Below, in pieces: positions 18,489-27,208 of a DNA stretch of 64,000 bases. Source of the stretch: Aeromonas finlandensis (GTDB taxonomy: Bacteria > Pseudomonadota > Gammaproteobacteria > Enterobacterales > Aeromonadaceae). The stretch is from NCBI RefSeq assembly GCF_000764645.1, contig NZ_JRGK01000015.1:62001-126000 (forward strand), given 5' to 3'. A program made the position numbers and the translations under genes. The notes under the pieces are model-generated. The model worked only from the letters and a program-made list of their open reading frames with translations, did no database searches and was not told the origin of the DNA. Within the stretch, counting starts at the first letter, position 1. Every line of letters starts with the position of its first letter.

Positions 18489-19256
18489 TTAGATCCGGCC
18501 CTGATAGCGCAGGGGGAAGCGGCCCTGACTGTCGGGCTGACCGAGAAAGGGGAGCCCCTGCTGCATCTGCGGCGGCAGTGCTGGGCCCGGTTTCAGGGTG
18601 CCTTGGAACAGGTACTGGCCATTGGGTTGCAGCTCGAGGCGACCGATGGTTTGTACCGCATCGGAGCCCTGCTTGAGTTCGGCCACCAGTTTGGAGTCGA
18701 GGCAGGTGAGTTTCAGCTCGGGGTCGGCCAGATCCAGCTTGCCCGCCGGGGTATCGGCGCTGGCGTTGTACCAGTCGAGGTTGCCGTAGAGGTTGTCACA
18801 CCAGGGGTTGCCCTGGGCAAACTGCTCCACTTTGAGCTGCAGCTGACCGGTGACGGTGATCGGGATCGGCAGGCGCATCGGCACCCGGCTCAGCAACCAG
18901 GGGGCGGGGGCGTTGAGGGTCAGATCCCGGCCGAAGGCGGCGCCATTCCAGCCGACAACGCCCTGACCGTTGAGTCCGTTGCGATCGCCAAAGCGAATGG
19001 CCACTTCGGGGGCGAAGCGCAGCAGCGACCAGCCGTTGAGATCCCAGCGCAGCTGGTTCACCGATTCGCTGGCATATTGCAGTCGGGCGATCTGGCCACT
19101 CCAGAGGGTGCCGCTCACCCCCTCCAGTTTCAGCAGGTTGGCGACGTTGGCAGGCAGTGGCAGATAGCGCGCCACCAGTGCTGCAGGCAGGGTAGCCAGC
19201 AGGAAGAGCAGATAGGCGGCCAGAAACAGGCTGGCAATCAGGATGCGTTTTTTCAT
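18489..19256 (-). CDS. exeN: Type II secretion protein ExeN (GspN)
   Basis: 255 residues. An N-terminal inner-membrane anchor (about residues 5-25, RILIASLFLAAYLLFLLATLPAALV) is followed by a periplasmic domain with the GspN-typical GVSGTLWSGQ and CDNLYGNLDWYN. GspN is present in only some T2SS operons and is not always essential. Last exe gene, just before the terminator. The 97 bases between exeM and exeN contain a duplicated junction and a mini-ORF described separately. Confidence 0.92.
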   Translation of the reverse strand: MKKRILIASLFLAAYLLFLLATLPAALVARYLPLPANVANLLKLEGVSGTLWSGQIARLQYASESVNQLRWDLNGWSLLRFAPEVAIRFGDRNGLNGQGVVGWNGAAFGRDLTLNAPAPWLLSRVPMRLPIPITVTGQLQLKVEQFAQGNPWCDNLYGNLDWYNASADTPAGKLDLADPELKLTCLDSKLVAELKQGSDAVQTIGRLELQPNGQYLFQGTLKPGPALPPQMQQGLPFLGQPDSQGRFPLRYQGRI

Positions 19257-19357
19257 AGGAAACGACTCAACTGCAAGAGAGAAACCCGGACAGGTGTCCC
19301 TGCTCCATGGCGATCAGAGAGCAGCAACCGGCGGGGGGTGGCGATGGGATGTTTCAT
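19253..19357 (-). other. 34-codon mini-ORF bridging exeM and exeN, from a 101-bp junction duplication
   Basis: TTGCAGTTGAGTCG occurs exactly twice, at 19364-19377 inside the exeM end and at 19263-19276 just before exeN; both are followed 6 bases later by ATGAAA. The first ATG (19357) overlaps the exeM TGA and opens a 34-codon frame ([13 protein letters not shown]...) whose TGA overlaps the exeN ATG (ATGA). Whether it is translated is unknown; it would couple exeN to exeM. No function is proposed for the peptide. Confidence 0.5.
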
Positions 19358-19845
19358 TGAGGGCGACTCAACTGCAAACGTCTGACCTTGACCAGACCCG
19401 GGGCCAGATCCTCGCGGGCGATCTCGATGATTTGCACCTGAATGCCGTGCTGCTCCACCAGGGTGGAGAGCCAGAGTAGCAAGTCATCGAACTGGACCGT
19501 GTCGATCCACACTTGCAGCTCCTGCGCCTGGGGTTGCAGGCGGGCAATCTTGATCTTGTGGTTGAAGGCGGTGCGGTTGACCACTCCTTCCAGGGTGCCG
19601 CTGGTGTCGATCTGGCGACCCGAGCCACCCTGCATGGCCAGCACCTCTTCACCTTTCTCCTTGAGCCAGGCGAGGGTCTGCTGCTGGTTCTGCACCTGCC
19701 GCTCCCGCTCCGCGATGCGGTTGGCGATGGGCTGCCAGACGCTCCAGTAGAAGAGACCGACCAGCAGCAGGGCGCCGCCTGCGACTACCAGCCGCTGTTC
19801 CCGTGCGGTGATGCCCTGCCACCAGCTCTGCAATTTTTCCATCAT
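19354..19845 (-). CDS. exeM: Type II secretion protein ExeM (GspM)
   Basis: 163 residues. Short cytoplasmic start, one transmembrane helix at about residues 17-36 ([20 protein letters not shown]), a coiled segment ([20 protein letters not shown]) and a small ferredoxin-like periplasmic domain. GspM is an inner-membrane platform protein that pairs with GspL. Its start overlaps the end of exeL by 4 bases, so the two are translationally coupled. Confidence 0.95.
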   Translation of the reverse strand: MMEKLQSWWQGITAREQRLVVAGGALLLVGLFYWSVWQPIANRIAERERQVQNQQQTLAWLKEKGEEVLAMQGGSGRQIDTSGTLEGVVNRTAFNHKIKIARLQPQAQELQVWIDTVQFDDLLLWLSTLVEQHGIQVQIIEIAREDLAPGLVKVRRLQLSRPQ

Positions 19846-21026
19846 GATGATTTACCCTTGAGCACCAGTGCGCCCTCTACCTTGCCCTCGGTGCTGCGCA
19901 CCTCGCCTTGCTGTACCTCGAATTGCTTGCCTGCCAGCTCGCGGAACCGCTCGATCTCGGCAAAGCCGGGGGCGGTGACCTGCAGCCGCAGCTCGCGGCG
20001 ACTGGCATCAAAGCGCATCACCTGCGGTTTCAGACCGGGTACTTCGGCAAAGGTGGGGGCCAGCTCGGTGAGCATCAGCAGCACGCCGTTTTGCGGGGCC
20101 TGTCCCATCTGTTGCAGGTGCTGGGTCATCTGGCTGCGCACGTTCACGATGCGGTTCTCGCCCGGGAAGATGCGGGTATAGACGGCACGGATCTCCGCTT
20201 TCAGCGCCTTGTCCTGCTCGGTGAGCTGATAGAGCTGCACCCCGCGCTGGCCGAGGGCCACCAGCAGCAACAGACCCGCGGTGATAGCCACCTTGCGCCA
20301 CTGCAACCAGTAGCGGGCATATTCGGTCTGCGGCCGGTAGGGACCAGTCAGCAGGTTGGCGCGGCAGGTGAGGGCCCCTTTGGCCAGCAGCAGCATGGGC
20401 AGCTCTGGCTCCGCCGACTGCCAGTTGGCGGCCGCAATGGCGGGCAGCGGGGTGTGGCTGTGGATGGTGACCGGCTCGGCTTCGGTTGCCAGCAACATGG
20501 CCAGCAGCGGCTCGTCGGCGACGATCCCCTGACAGGGGCTCTGGCGTACCAGCCACTCGCTGCCAAGTTGCAGGGCAGACCAGCCATCAGCGGCCTGTGG
20601 CAGCGCCAGCACATCGGGCAGCAGTTGCAGGCTCTTGAGGCCAGCGGCATCGAGCCAGCCGAGCCACTCGCCCATCTTCTGCCGATCCACCGCCATAAGG
20701 TCGACCTGTTGCCCTTCGTGGGCCAGCACCACCAGATGGAGCTCGTCCACGTCGGAGGCGATCTGCTCCTCCAGCAGGTAGGGGAGGGCCGCCGCCGACT
20801 GGCGGTTGTAGCGACCCGGCAGGGTGACACGGCGGAAGATCAGATCGCTGCCCGGCACCAGCGTGACCACGGGGCGGCCTCCGGCCCGCTCCTGCAGTTC
20901 GCTCAGGGCATCGGCCGAGGGCAGGGTGCCGGAGGCGATGATCTCCTGCTCCTGACCGGACCAGACCAGCCAGGCCACGGGTTGTTGTTTATTGGTCCCC
21001 AGTCGGATGACCAGACTTTCGCTCAC
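19842..21026 (-). CDS. exeL: Type II secretion protein ExeL (GspL)
   Basis: 394 residues if started at the GTG at 21026 ([10 protein letters not shown]), which has AGGAGAG 7 bases upstream; an ATG one base earlier is out of frame, and the open frame back to 21104 lacks similarity. Cytoplasmic actin-like domain ([30 protein letters not shown]) that contacts the ATPase ExeE, a transmembrane helix ([15 protein letters not shown]), then a periplasmic ferredoxin-like domain. It anchors ExeE to the membrane platform. Overlaps exeM. Confidence 0.93.
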   Translation of the reverse strand: MSESLVIRLGTNKQQPVAWLVWSGQEQEIIASGTLPSADALSELQERAGGRPVVTLVPGSDLIFRRVTLPGRYNRQSAAALPYLLEEQIASDVDELHLVVLAHEGQQVDLMAVDRQKMGEWLGWLDAAGLKSLQLLPDVLALPQAADGWSALQLGSEWLVRQSPCQGIVADEPLLAMLLATEAEPVTIHSHTPLPAIAAANWQSAEPELPMLLLAKGALTCRANLLTGPYRPQTEYARYWLQWRKVAITAGLLLLVALGQRGVQLYQLTEQDKALKAEIRAVYTRIFPGENRIVNVRSQMTQHLQQMGQAPQNGVLLMLTELAPTFAEVPGLKPQVMRFDASRRELRLQVTAPGFAEIERFRELAGKQFEVQQGEVRSTEGKVEGALVLKGKSS

Positions 21027-21149
21027 GCATCTCTCTCCTGCGATACCGGATTGCGCAGGGCAGTTGTATGCCATGGCAACCGGTGCGCAGCCCGCAGGCT
21101 GCATCCAACATTTCTCGTACCCGCGGGCGAGGGCCCACAGGTACGCTGT

Positions 21150-22157
21150 TTATTCGGCGCCGCTACTGAGGCGGCGCAGCATGACCAGTTTATTGTCCTT
21201 GCCCCGCTGGAACAGGGTCTCGAGCCAGGCCCGGTTATCGCCCACTTCCGCCACCATGCGGGCTTCGAAGAAGTCGCTTTTCACTACCAGCGCCTCTTTC
21301 AACCCTTTGACCGAGTCGACCGGGGCGAGCTGATCCGTCATCAGCTTGGGCTCTTTCCACCCCTTCTGTGGCCGCTCGCTCAGCACCCGCTTGGCATCAT
21401 TCACGCCAATCTTGCCCAGATAGAGGGCAACCAGCAGCTCGGGGCGCTGGGGCGCCAGGGTATTGATATTGATCTTCAACTTGTCGTTGGGCAGGGCGCA
21501 GACGTAGGGAGCCAGCTTGGCATAGACTCTGGCTGTCACCCCGCGCACCGCCCGCAACTCATCCTTGCCCAGCATCAACTGGTTGGCGGTCAGGTAGGGT
21601 GGCTTGAGCCCCTCGTAATAGGCGTCTTCAGCGCCAAGGCTGGAGACCAGCACCGTATCCTTGTCAGTCCAGTCACGGATGGCATCGGTGAGCTGGGCCG
21701 CTTCGTAATCATCCATCGCCAGCTGCTTGAGCAGTTCGCGAAACACCTGCACCTGATAGGGCTGTTGCTCCAGCTCCTCGCCGCTCGAGCCCTCCTTGGA
21801 GGCCACGCTCAGGCTGTTGAGGTTGAAGCAGGATTGCAGGTCGGTCACCTCCCCCTTCAGCTGGCCATCATCCACCGGAAACACAGTATTCTTGCGGGCC
21901 CAGTTCTGGCCGAGGTTGACCACGTCAGGGTTGTCCTTGAAGTCCTGTGTCAGCACCTTGCTGACCAGCGCTTCCGCCGAGAGGGCATACCACCACGCCT
22001 GTTTGCCGGTGGTGATGTTGGCGGTGCGGCGCAGCTCAAGCTGCAGGCGGCCGCTCATGTTGCTGGCGATGATCACCATCACCGAGAGGATCAGCAGCAC
22101 CACCAGCAGAGCCATGCCGTTCTGGCGACCGGGAGAGGAGAGACGCTTAGTTCGCAT
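21150..22157 (-). CDS. exeK: Type II secretion minor pseudopilin ExeK (GspK)
   Basis: 335 residues. Prepilin peptidase site after Gly14 ([19 protein letters not shown]); the usual Glu5 of the mature protein is replaced by Val, as is normal for GspK. The large C-terminal domain is the GspK tip fold ([25 protein letters not shown]). It caps the pseudopilus with ExeI and ExeJ. The ATG at 22157 lies within the last codons of exeJ. A 123-base gap with a GC-rich hairpin precedes exeL, the longest gap inside the operon. Confidence 0.94.
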   Translation of the reverse strand: MRTKRLSSPGRQNGMALLVVLLILSVMVIIASNMSGRLQLELRRTANITTGKQAWWYALSAEALVSKVLTQDFKDNPDVVNLGQNWARKNTVFPVDDGQLKGEVTDLQSCFNLNSLSVASKEGSSGEELEQQPYQVQVFRELLKQLAMDDYEAAQLTDAIRDWTDKDTVLVSSLGAEDAYYEGLKPPYLTANQLMLGKDELRAVRGVTARVYAKLAPYVCALPNDKLKININTLAPQRPELLVALYLGKIGVNDAKRVLSERPQKGWKEPKLMTDQLAPVDSVKGLKEALVVKSDFFEARMVAEVGDNRAWLETLFQRGKDNKLVMLRRLSSGAE

Positions 22158-22797
22158 TTTCGACTCGCTGACCCCCTGCGCCAATCAGGAACTGACGGCG
22201 AATGGTGCCGTAATCTTCCAGATCCAGCTCCACCGCCAGCCCGTAGGGCAGCACGCTGCGCTGGGTCCACTCCTCCTTCCAGTTGCCCTTGTCGAAGAAG
22301 TAGAGGCGAAACGCCGTGACCCCCGCCAGCACCGGCTGGATGCGCGGTTCGGTGCCGATCACCGGATCCGGATAGAGGTAGCTGAGGCGCTCAAGTTTCT
22401 GATCCTTGAGGCGCCAGCCGACCCGCTGCAGATGGGAGCGGGGCAGCATGCCGTCCGGGTTGAGCCAGCCGCTGCGCATAAAGGCCATGCCCCAGTCATC
22501 GCTCTGCTGGCCGAAACGGGAGGCCGCCAGCAGCACCTTGTTGTTCTCCCCCTCGATGCGACCGCTGCGCGGCACCATCTGGGTGACGTCTCGCTCCAGC
22601 AGGGTGAAGGCGAGCTGCAATTCGTTGAGGCGGGCCTCCTTGCGTTTGGCCACCTCATCGCTGGTGAGCACCCCCTGCAGCACCTGATAGGCGCCCATAC
22701 TGAGGCTGGCGAAGATGGCGATCGCCACCAGCATCTCCAGCAGGGTGAAACCCGAGTGTCGGGCAGGGCGAGGCGTGCGGGTGGAGTGCTTGATCAT
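22147..22797 (-). CDS. exeJ: Type II secretion minor pseudopilin ExeJ (GspJ)
   Basis: 216 residues. Long 16-residue basic leader ([26 protein letters not shown]) with the prepilin cleavage Gly and Glu5, then the GspJ body ([37 protein letters not shown]). Forms the tip complex with ExeI and ExeK. Start overlaps the exeI stop (ATGA). Confidence 0.95.
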   Translation of the reverse strand: MIKHSTRTPRPARHSGFTLLEMLVAIAIFASLSMGAYQVLQGVLTSDEVAKRKEARLNELQLAFTLLERDVTQMVPRSGRIEGENNKVLLAASRFGQQSDDWGMAFMRSGWLNPDGMLPRSHLQRVGWRLKDQKLERLSYLYPDPVIGTEPRIQPVLAGVTAFRLYFFDKGNWKEEWTQRSVLPYGLAVELDLEDYGTIRRQFLIGAGGQRVENAN

Positions 22798-23153
22798 CGG
22801 CTGATATAGGTCCGCATCATGGCGACCGGGTTCTCGGCCTTGGCCTCGGTGCGCACTTCCATATCGAGTGCCCGGAAGTTGTTGTCGGCTGTGGCCACAC
22901 CGCGATAGCGCCAGTACCAGGTGCTGCCCGCCATCTGCTCATCCCCTTCCACCCAGCTGTCGCCGGGCCACTTGTTCTCGAGCTTCTGCTGCACCAGCTG
23001 GTTCTCCACCACCCAGGTGGCCAGAGTCTTCTGCTCCAGATAGTTGAGCGCCGAGAGGTGCTCGCTGGCGGCTTTCATTACCGCAAGTCCAGCGATGGCA
23101 AAGACCGCCAGCGCTACCATGACTTCGAGTAATGTCATGCCCCGGGCGTTCAT
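22794..23153 (-). CDS. exeI: Type II secretion minor pseudopilin ExeI (GspI)
   Basis: 119 residues from the ATG at 23153. Very short leader [25 protein letters not shown] with Glu5, then [18 protein letters not shown] and [22 protein letters not shown] typical of GspI. The frame is open upstream to 23237, but that segment is largely the mini-ORF region. It initiates tip assembly. Overlaps exeJ by 4 bases. Confidence 0.95.
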   Translation of the reverse strand: MNARGMTLLEVMVALAVFAIAGLAVMKAASEHLSALNYLEQKTLATWVVENQLVQQKLENKWPGDSWVEGDEQMAGSTWYWRYRGVATADNNFRALDMEVRTEAKAENPVAMMRTYISR

Positions 23154-23233
23154 CGAGCCACCTGTTGAGGGTGTGGTTGGCACAGCAGTAGCGCCACCAT
23201 GACTCCTTTTAATGTCATACCGCGGGCGTTCAC
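23150..23233 (-). other. 27-codon mini-ORF bridging exeH and exeI, echo of the ExeI leader (80-bp offset)
   Basis: A GTG at 23233 overlaps the exeH TGA and opens VNARGMTLKGVMVALLL..., a near copy of the ExeI start [17 protein letters not shown]; the conserved Glu is replaced by Gly. AACGCCCG and ATGACATTA are shared at DNA level, and AGGTG precedes both copies. The TGA of the mini-ORF overlaps the exeI ATG as ATGA. If made it would be a tiny pseudopilin-leader peptide; alternatively it only carries ribosomes to exeI. Confidence 0.55.
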
Positions 23234-23790
23234 TCACTCACCTCTTCATCTTCATCGCCGGTGAGCAGGGCCAGGCGGCCGAACTCGTCACCCTTGACGA
23301 TGCGGGTGTAGCGGGCGTCGTCATCCTGTTGGGTGAAGGTGAGCACGAACGGGCTCAGCTCGCCGCCCGGGAAGATGAGCAACTGCGGCGTGCGCTCCTT
23401 CGCGTCGCGCTTCTGTTCGGTTTTCTCATCGGAGTCCGGCTGCCAGCCAAAGCCTTCCAGCTCCAGTGCCAGCGTCATGTTCTCGGCCAGTTGCACCGGC
23501 CCCAGCTGCTTGTCGCCGGTCAGGGCCAGCCACTTGCGATCCTTGGCCTGACGCTGCATGAACTGCCAGCTGTTATCCTCGATGCGAACGCCCACCAGTC
23601 GACCATCCATCACCGCATACTCCTGCGCCAACTGCAGGGTCGCCATCAGGCGGCGCGCCTGCTTGTCCAGCTCCCGATCCCCTCTGGCGCCCCCCATGCT
23701 GAGGGTGACGGCGGTGGCCACCAGCCCCATCAACATGGCGACCAGCAATACTTCCAGCAGAGTAAAACCGGCCTGGCGTCTCTGTTTCAT
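23230..23790 (-). CDS. exeH: Type II secretion minor pseudopilin ExeH (GspH)
   Basis: 186 residues. Leader MKQRRQAG/FTLLEVLLVAMLMGLVATAVTLS with Glu5, then LDKQARRLMATLQLAQEYAVMDGRLVGV, a typical GspH helix. It joins the tip complex to the ExeG fibre. The start at 23790 overlaps the end of a 39-codon mini-ORF that repeats its own leader. Confidence 0.95.
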   Translation of the reverse strand: MKQRRQAGFTLLEVLLVAMLMGLVATAVTLSMGGARGDRELDKQARRLMATLQLAQEYAVMDGRLVGVRIEDNSWQFMQRQAKDRKWLALTGDKQLGPVQLAENMTLALELEGFGWQPDSDEKTEQKRDAKERTPQLLIFPGGELSPFVLTFTQQDDDARYTRIVKGDEFGRLALLTGDEDEEVSE

Positions 23791-23906
23791 GGCGCCAGCC
23801 TCAACTGCATAGCGGTAGCCTCAAGCCGACCCATCAGCATGGCCACGAGCAGTACCTCCAGCAGGGTAAAGCCGGATTGGCGACGAGCAGGTGGCGCAGC
23901 CCTCAT
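23787..23906 (-). other. 39-codon mini-ORF before exeH carrying a second copy of the ExeH prepilin leader (116-bp offset)
   Basis: ATG at 23906 with GGAG 8 bases upstream. The encoded peptide runs MRAAPPARRQSG/FTLLEVLLVAMLMG, a complete type IV prepilin site and half of a pseudopilin helix, identical to ExeH over FTLLEVLLVAMLMG, while most codons in that stretch differ only at silent positions. It continues for 13 unrelated residues and its TGA overlaps the exeH ATG (ATGA). It starts 48 bases after the exeG stop. Expression is unproven. Confidence 0.55.
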
Positions 23907-23953
23907 TCAGGCTGCTCCAGCAGGACGGAGTGAATGCGGTGGCGGCACATCAC

Positions 23954-24385
23954 TTATTGGAAATCCTTCAGGTTCCAGTTGCCGATGTCGTCATCGGTAC
24001 CGGCTTCACCATCCAGACCCATGGAGAAGATGTCGATCTTGCCGAACTGGCCCGGGCTCAGCAGCTGGTACGGGTTGCCCCAGGGATCTTGCGGCAGGCG
24101 CTTGATGTAGCCGCCATCGCGGTAGCTGCGCGGTGCCGGATCGATGGAGGGCTTGGTCACCAGCGCATCCAGACCCTGTTCGGTGGTCGGGTAACGGTTG
24201 TTGTCCAGCTTGTACATGTCGAGGGCGTTTTCCAGCGCCACGATATCGGAGACCGCTTTCTGCTGGTCAGCCTTCTCCTTGTTGCCCATCAGGTTGGGCA
24301 CCACCAGACTGGCCAGAATGCCGAGGATCACGATGACCACCATGACTTCCAGCAGGGTAAAACCGGATTGACGACGTTTGTTCAT
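23954..24385 (-). CDS. exeG: Type II secretion major pseudopilin ExeG (GspG)
   Basis: 143 residues from the ATG at 24385. Leader MNKRRQSG/FTLLEVMVVIVILGILASLVVPNLMG and the GspG signatures NRYPTTEQGLDALV, DPWGNPYQ and the acidic calcium loop GLDGEAGTDDDIGNW. It polymerises into the periplasmic pseudopilus that drives export through ExeD. It ends in TAA and lies 95 bases after exeF. Confidence 0.97.
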   Translation of the reverse strand: MNKRRQSGFTLLEVMVVIVILGILASLVVPNLMGNKEKADQQKAVSDIVALENALDMYKLDNNRYPTTEQGLDALVTKPSIDPAPRSYRDGGYIKRLPQDPWGNPYQLLSPGQFGKIDIFSMGLDGEAGTDDDIGNWNLKDFQ

Positions 24386-24480
24386 GAGTTGCTCCGTAAC
24401 GAATGAGATGGGATAGCCCATCAGAGATTGAAATGGGTGGGTTCGACGGGCCGCCAGCGGGGCCACCGAACACCGGAAAC

Positions 24481-25701
24481 TTACATATTCACCATATTGT
24501 TGAGCTCGAGGATCGGCTGCAGGATCGACATCACGATAAACAGCACCACCCCGGCCATGGAGACCACCAGCAACGGCTCGAACACCCCGAGGGCGATGTT
24601 GACCTGGGATTCAAACTCCCGATCCTGGTTGTCTGCCGCCCGCTCCAGCATGCTGTCGAGCTCGCCGCTCTGCTCGCCGGAGGCGATCATGTGCAGCATC
24701 ATGGGCGGAAAAATTTTGGTCTCTTCCAGTGCCTTGCGCAGGCTGGTCCCCTCGCGTACCCGTTCGGTCGCTTCACCGATACGGGTGCGGGCAAAGTCGT
24801 TGGAGAGCACTTCGCCGGAGATCTTCATCCCCTCCAGCAGCGGTACCGCACTGGCGTTGAGGATGCTCAAGGTGCGGGCGAAACGGGCGGTGTTGAGGCC
24901 GCGGCTGACCCGGCCAATCACCGGCAGGCGCAGCACCACCTGATGCCAGTGGCGGCGGCGCTTTTCGTCGGTGAGCCACCAGCGCCAGACAAAGCTGCCG
25001 AGGAAGATCAGCAGCAGGAACCAGAGGCCGTAGTGCTGCATCAGTTCGCTGGTGCCGATGAGAAAGCGGGTGGTGCCCGGCAACTGCTGACCCATGTGTT
25101 CAAACTGGGCCACCACCTTGGGCACCACGGCGGTGAGCAAGATCGAGATAACCCCGATGGCGACACAGGTGAGCACGATGGGGTAGATCATCGCCTGCAG
25201 CAGCTTGGTGCGCATATGCTGGCGCTGCTCGGTGTAGTCGGCGAGGCGGTTGAGCACCTTCTCCAGATGGCCCGATTTTTCACCGGCCGCCACCATGGAG
25301 CGAAACAGCTGGTCGAACACATGGGGGAAGGCCCCCAGCGAGTCGGCCAGCGAATAACCTTCCACCACCTTGCTGCGCACCGTGGCCACCAGGCTGCGCA
25401 GATGGGCCTTTTCGCACTGCTCGGCGACGGCCTTGAGCGCCTCTTCAATGGTGAGACCGGCGCCCACCAGGGTGGCCAGCTGACGGGTGATCAGGGCCAG
25501 CTCGGCTGTGCTGGCGCCACGACGAAACAGGGCGAAGCGGGTCGCTTCCCGTTTCGCCTTCTCGGTGGTCTCGTTTACCTCGAGGGGAGTGAGCCCCTGC
25601 TCACGCAGCAGCTGGCGCACCTGACGGGCCGAGTCACCCTCCAGTACGCCGCTCTTGCTGCGCCCCTTGTTGTCGAGGGCCTTGTATTCGAATGCCGCCA
25701 T
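24481..25701 (-). CDS. exeF: Type II secretion inner-membrane protein ExeF (GspF)
   Basis: 406 residues, two T2SSF domains (about 70-193 and 273-395) each with a long hydrophobic segment (YPIVLTCVAIGVISILLTAVVPKV; EPLLVVSMAGVVLFIVMSILQPI) and a third in the middle. The N-terminus AAFEYKALDNKGRSKSGVLEGDSARQVRQLLREQGL is family-typical. The polytopic core of the platform, thought to be turned by ExeE. Starts one base after the exeE stop. Confidence 0.97.
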   Translation of the reverse strand: MAAFEYKALDNKGRSKSGVLEGDSARQVRQLLREQGLTPLEVNETTEKAKREATRFALFRRGASTAELALITRQLATLVGAGLTIEEALKAVAEQCEKAHLRSLVATVRSKVVEGYSLADSLGAFPHVFDQLFRSMVAAGEKSGHLEKVLNRLADYTEQRQHMRTKLLQAMIYPIVLTCVAIGVISILLTAVVPKVVAQFEHMGQQLPGTTRFLIGTSELMQHYGLWFLLLIFLGSFVWRWWLTDEKRRRHWHQVVLRLPVIGRVSRGLNTARFARTLSILNASAVPLLEGMKISGEVLSNDFARTRIGEATERVREGTSLRKALEETKIFPPMMLHMIASGEQSGELDSMLERAADNQDREFESQVNIALGVFEPLLVVSMAGVVLFIVMSILQPILELNNMVNM

Positions 25702-25702
25702 C

Positions 25703-27208
25703 TCAATCTTCCCGGGTCACGCGCAGTACCTCTTCGAGGCTGGTCTGCCCCTTGAGGACCTTGTCGATGCCGTCACTGCGGATGCTGGGGGTATGGCCGC
25801 GGATCAGCCGCTCGATGGCCAGCTCGCCGCTGGCGCTGTGAATGGCTTCACGCACCGCTTCATCGATCACCACCAGCTCGTGGATACCGGTCCGGCCACG
25901 GTAGCCGGTGTGGTTGCACTGTTCGCAACCGACCGGGCGCCACACCTGCTGATCGGGGGTCAGCTCGATGCCCATCGCCAGCCGCTCCTGTTCGGTGATG
26001 GGGCGGGGGGTGCGGCAATCGGGGCAGAGGGTGCGTACCAGCCGCTGGGCCAGCACCGCCAAGAGCGACGAGGAGAGCAGGAAGGGCTCGATCCCCATGT
26101 CCCGCATCCGGGTGATGGCGCCGATAGCGGTGTTGGTGTGCAGGGTCGACATCACCAGGTGACCGGTGAGGGACGCCTGCACCGCGATCTGGGCGGTTTC
26201 CAGATCCCGGATTTCCCCTATCATCACCACATCCGGGTCTTGGCGCAGGATGGCGCGCAGGCCGCGGGCGAAGGTCATGTCCACCTTGGTGTTGACCTGG
26301 GTCTGGCCCACCCCTTCGAGGTCATATTCGATGGGATCTTCCACCGTCAGGATGTTGCGATCCCGCGAGTTGATCTCGGAGAGCGCTGCATAGAGGGTGG
26401 TGGATTTACCGGAACCGGTCGGGCCGGTCACCAGAATAATGCCGTGGGGTTTGCGAATGAGCTCGCTGATGATGGTGCGGTTGGCCGCCGTCATCCCCAA
26501 CTGCTTGAGCTCGAGGCGCACGTTGTTCTTGTCGAGCAGACGCAATACCACCCGCTCGCCGTAGCTCGACGGCATGGTGGAGACCCGCACGTCGACGGCG
26601 CGGCCACCGATGCGCAGGGAGATACGGCCATCCTGCGGCACCCGCTTCTCGGCGATATCCATCCGCGACATCACCTTGATCCGCGATACCAGGAGCGAGG
26701 CCAGCTTGCGATGGGGGCGCAGGATCTCCCGCAGCACCCCGTCGATGCGAAAACGAATGACCAGTGCCCGCTCGAAGGTCTCGATATGGATATCGGAGGC
26801 CTCCTCCTTGATCGCCTCGCTCAACATGGCGTTGATGAGACGAATGATGGGGGCGTCGTCATCGGCATCCAGCAGATCTTCGCTTTGCGGCAGCTCTTCG
26901 GCCAGCGCGAAGAAGTCCATCTCGTTGCCGAGATCTTCCATCAGCTGGCGCGCCTCGGAGGAGTCACGCTGATAGTGGGCCATCAGCAGCTCTTCGAAGG
27001 TATCGTTGTCGAGCTGCTCAACCGTAAAGCTGCAGCCCGCCACCCGCCGCACTTCCAGCAGGGCTTGCGGGGTGACGCCGGGGCGGCACTGCAGCACGGG
27101 TGCGCCCTCCCGCTCAATCAGGATCACCCCGAAGTTGCGGGCAAAGATAAAGGGGAGCTCGGGCAGTGGCGCAGGCCCGGTGCCTGTGTCCAGATGGTAG
27201 GCACTCAT
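25703..27208 (-). CDS. exeE: Type II secretion ATPase ExeE (GspE)
   Basis: 501 residues. N1E domain, then the catalytic domain with Walker A GPTGSGKS at residues 262-269, Asp box, Walker B ([13 protein letters not shown]), His box (LVMSTLHTN), and a four-cysteine zinc site (CPDC ... CEQC at about 396-435) diagnostic of T2SS and type IV pilus ATPases. It powers pseudopilus assembly at the cytoplasmic face, docked on ExeL. Its ATG overlaps the exeD TGA (ATGA). Confidence 0.97.
   Translation of the reverse strand: MSAYHLDTGTGPAPLPELPFIFARNFGVILIEREGAPVLQCRPGVTPQALLEVRRVAGCSFTVEQLDNDTFEELLMAHYQRDSSEARQLMEDLGNEMDFFALAEELPQSEDLLDADDDAPIIRLINAMLSEAIKEEASDIHIETFERALVIRFRIDGVLREILRPHRKLASLLVSRIKVMSRMDIAEKRVPQDGRISLRIGGRAVDVRVSTMPSSYGERVVLRLLDKNNVRLELKQLGMTAANRTIISELIRKPHGIILVTGPTGSGKSTTLYAALSEINSRDRNILTVEDPIEYDLEGVGQTQVNTKVDMTFARGLRAILRQDPDVVMIGEIRDLETAQIAVQASLTGHLVMSTLHTNTAIGAITRMRDMGIEPFLLSSSLLAVLAQRLVRTLCPDCRTPRPITEQERLAMGIELTPDQQVWRPVGCEQCNHTGYRGRTGIHELVVIDEAVREAIHSASGELAIERLIRGHTPSIRSDGIDKVLKGQTSLEEVLRVTRED

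Noticed and set aside
21027-21104. N-terminal extension of ExeL by 26 residues from an upstream ATG
   Set aside because: No similarity to GspL and no ribosome site, whereas GTG at 21026 has AGGAGAG at 7 bases.
19908-22319. 803-codon open frame on the + strand across exeL, exeK and exeJ
   Set aside because: Antisense shadow created by high-GC codon usage; all three exe genes on the other strand have diagnostic motifs and correct spacing.
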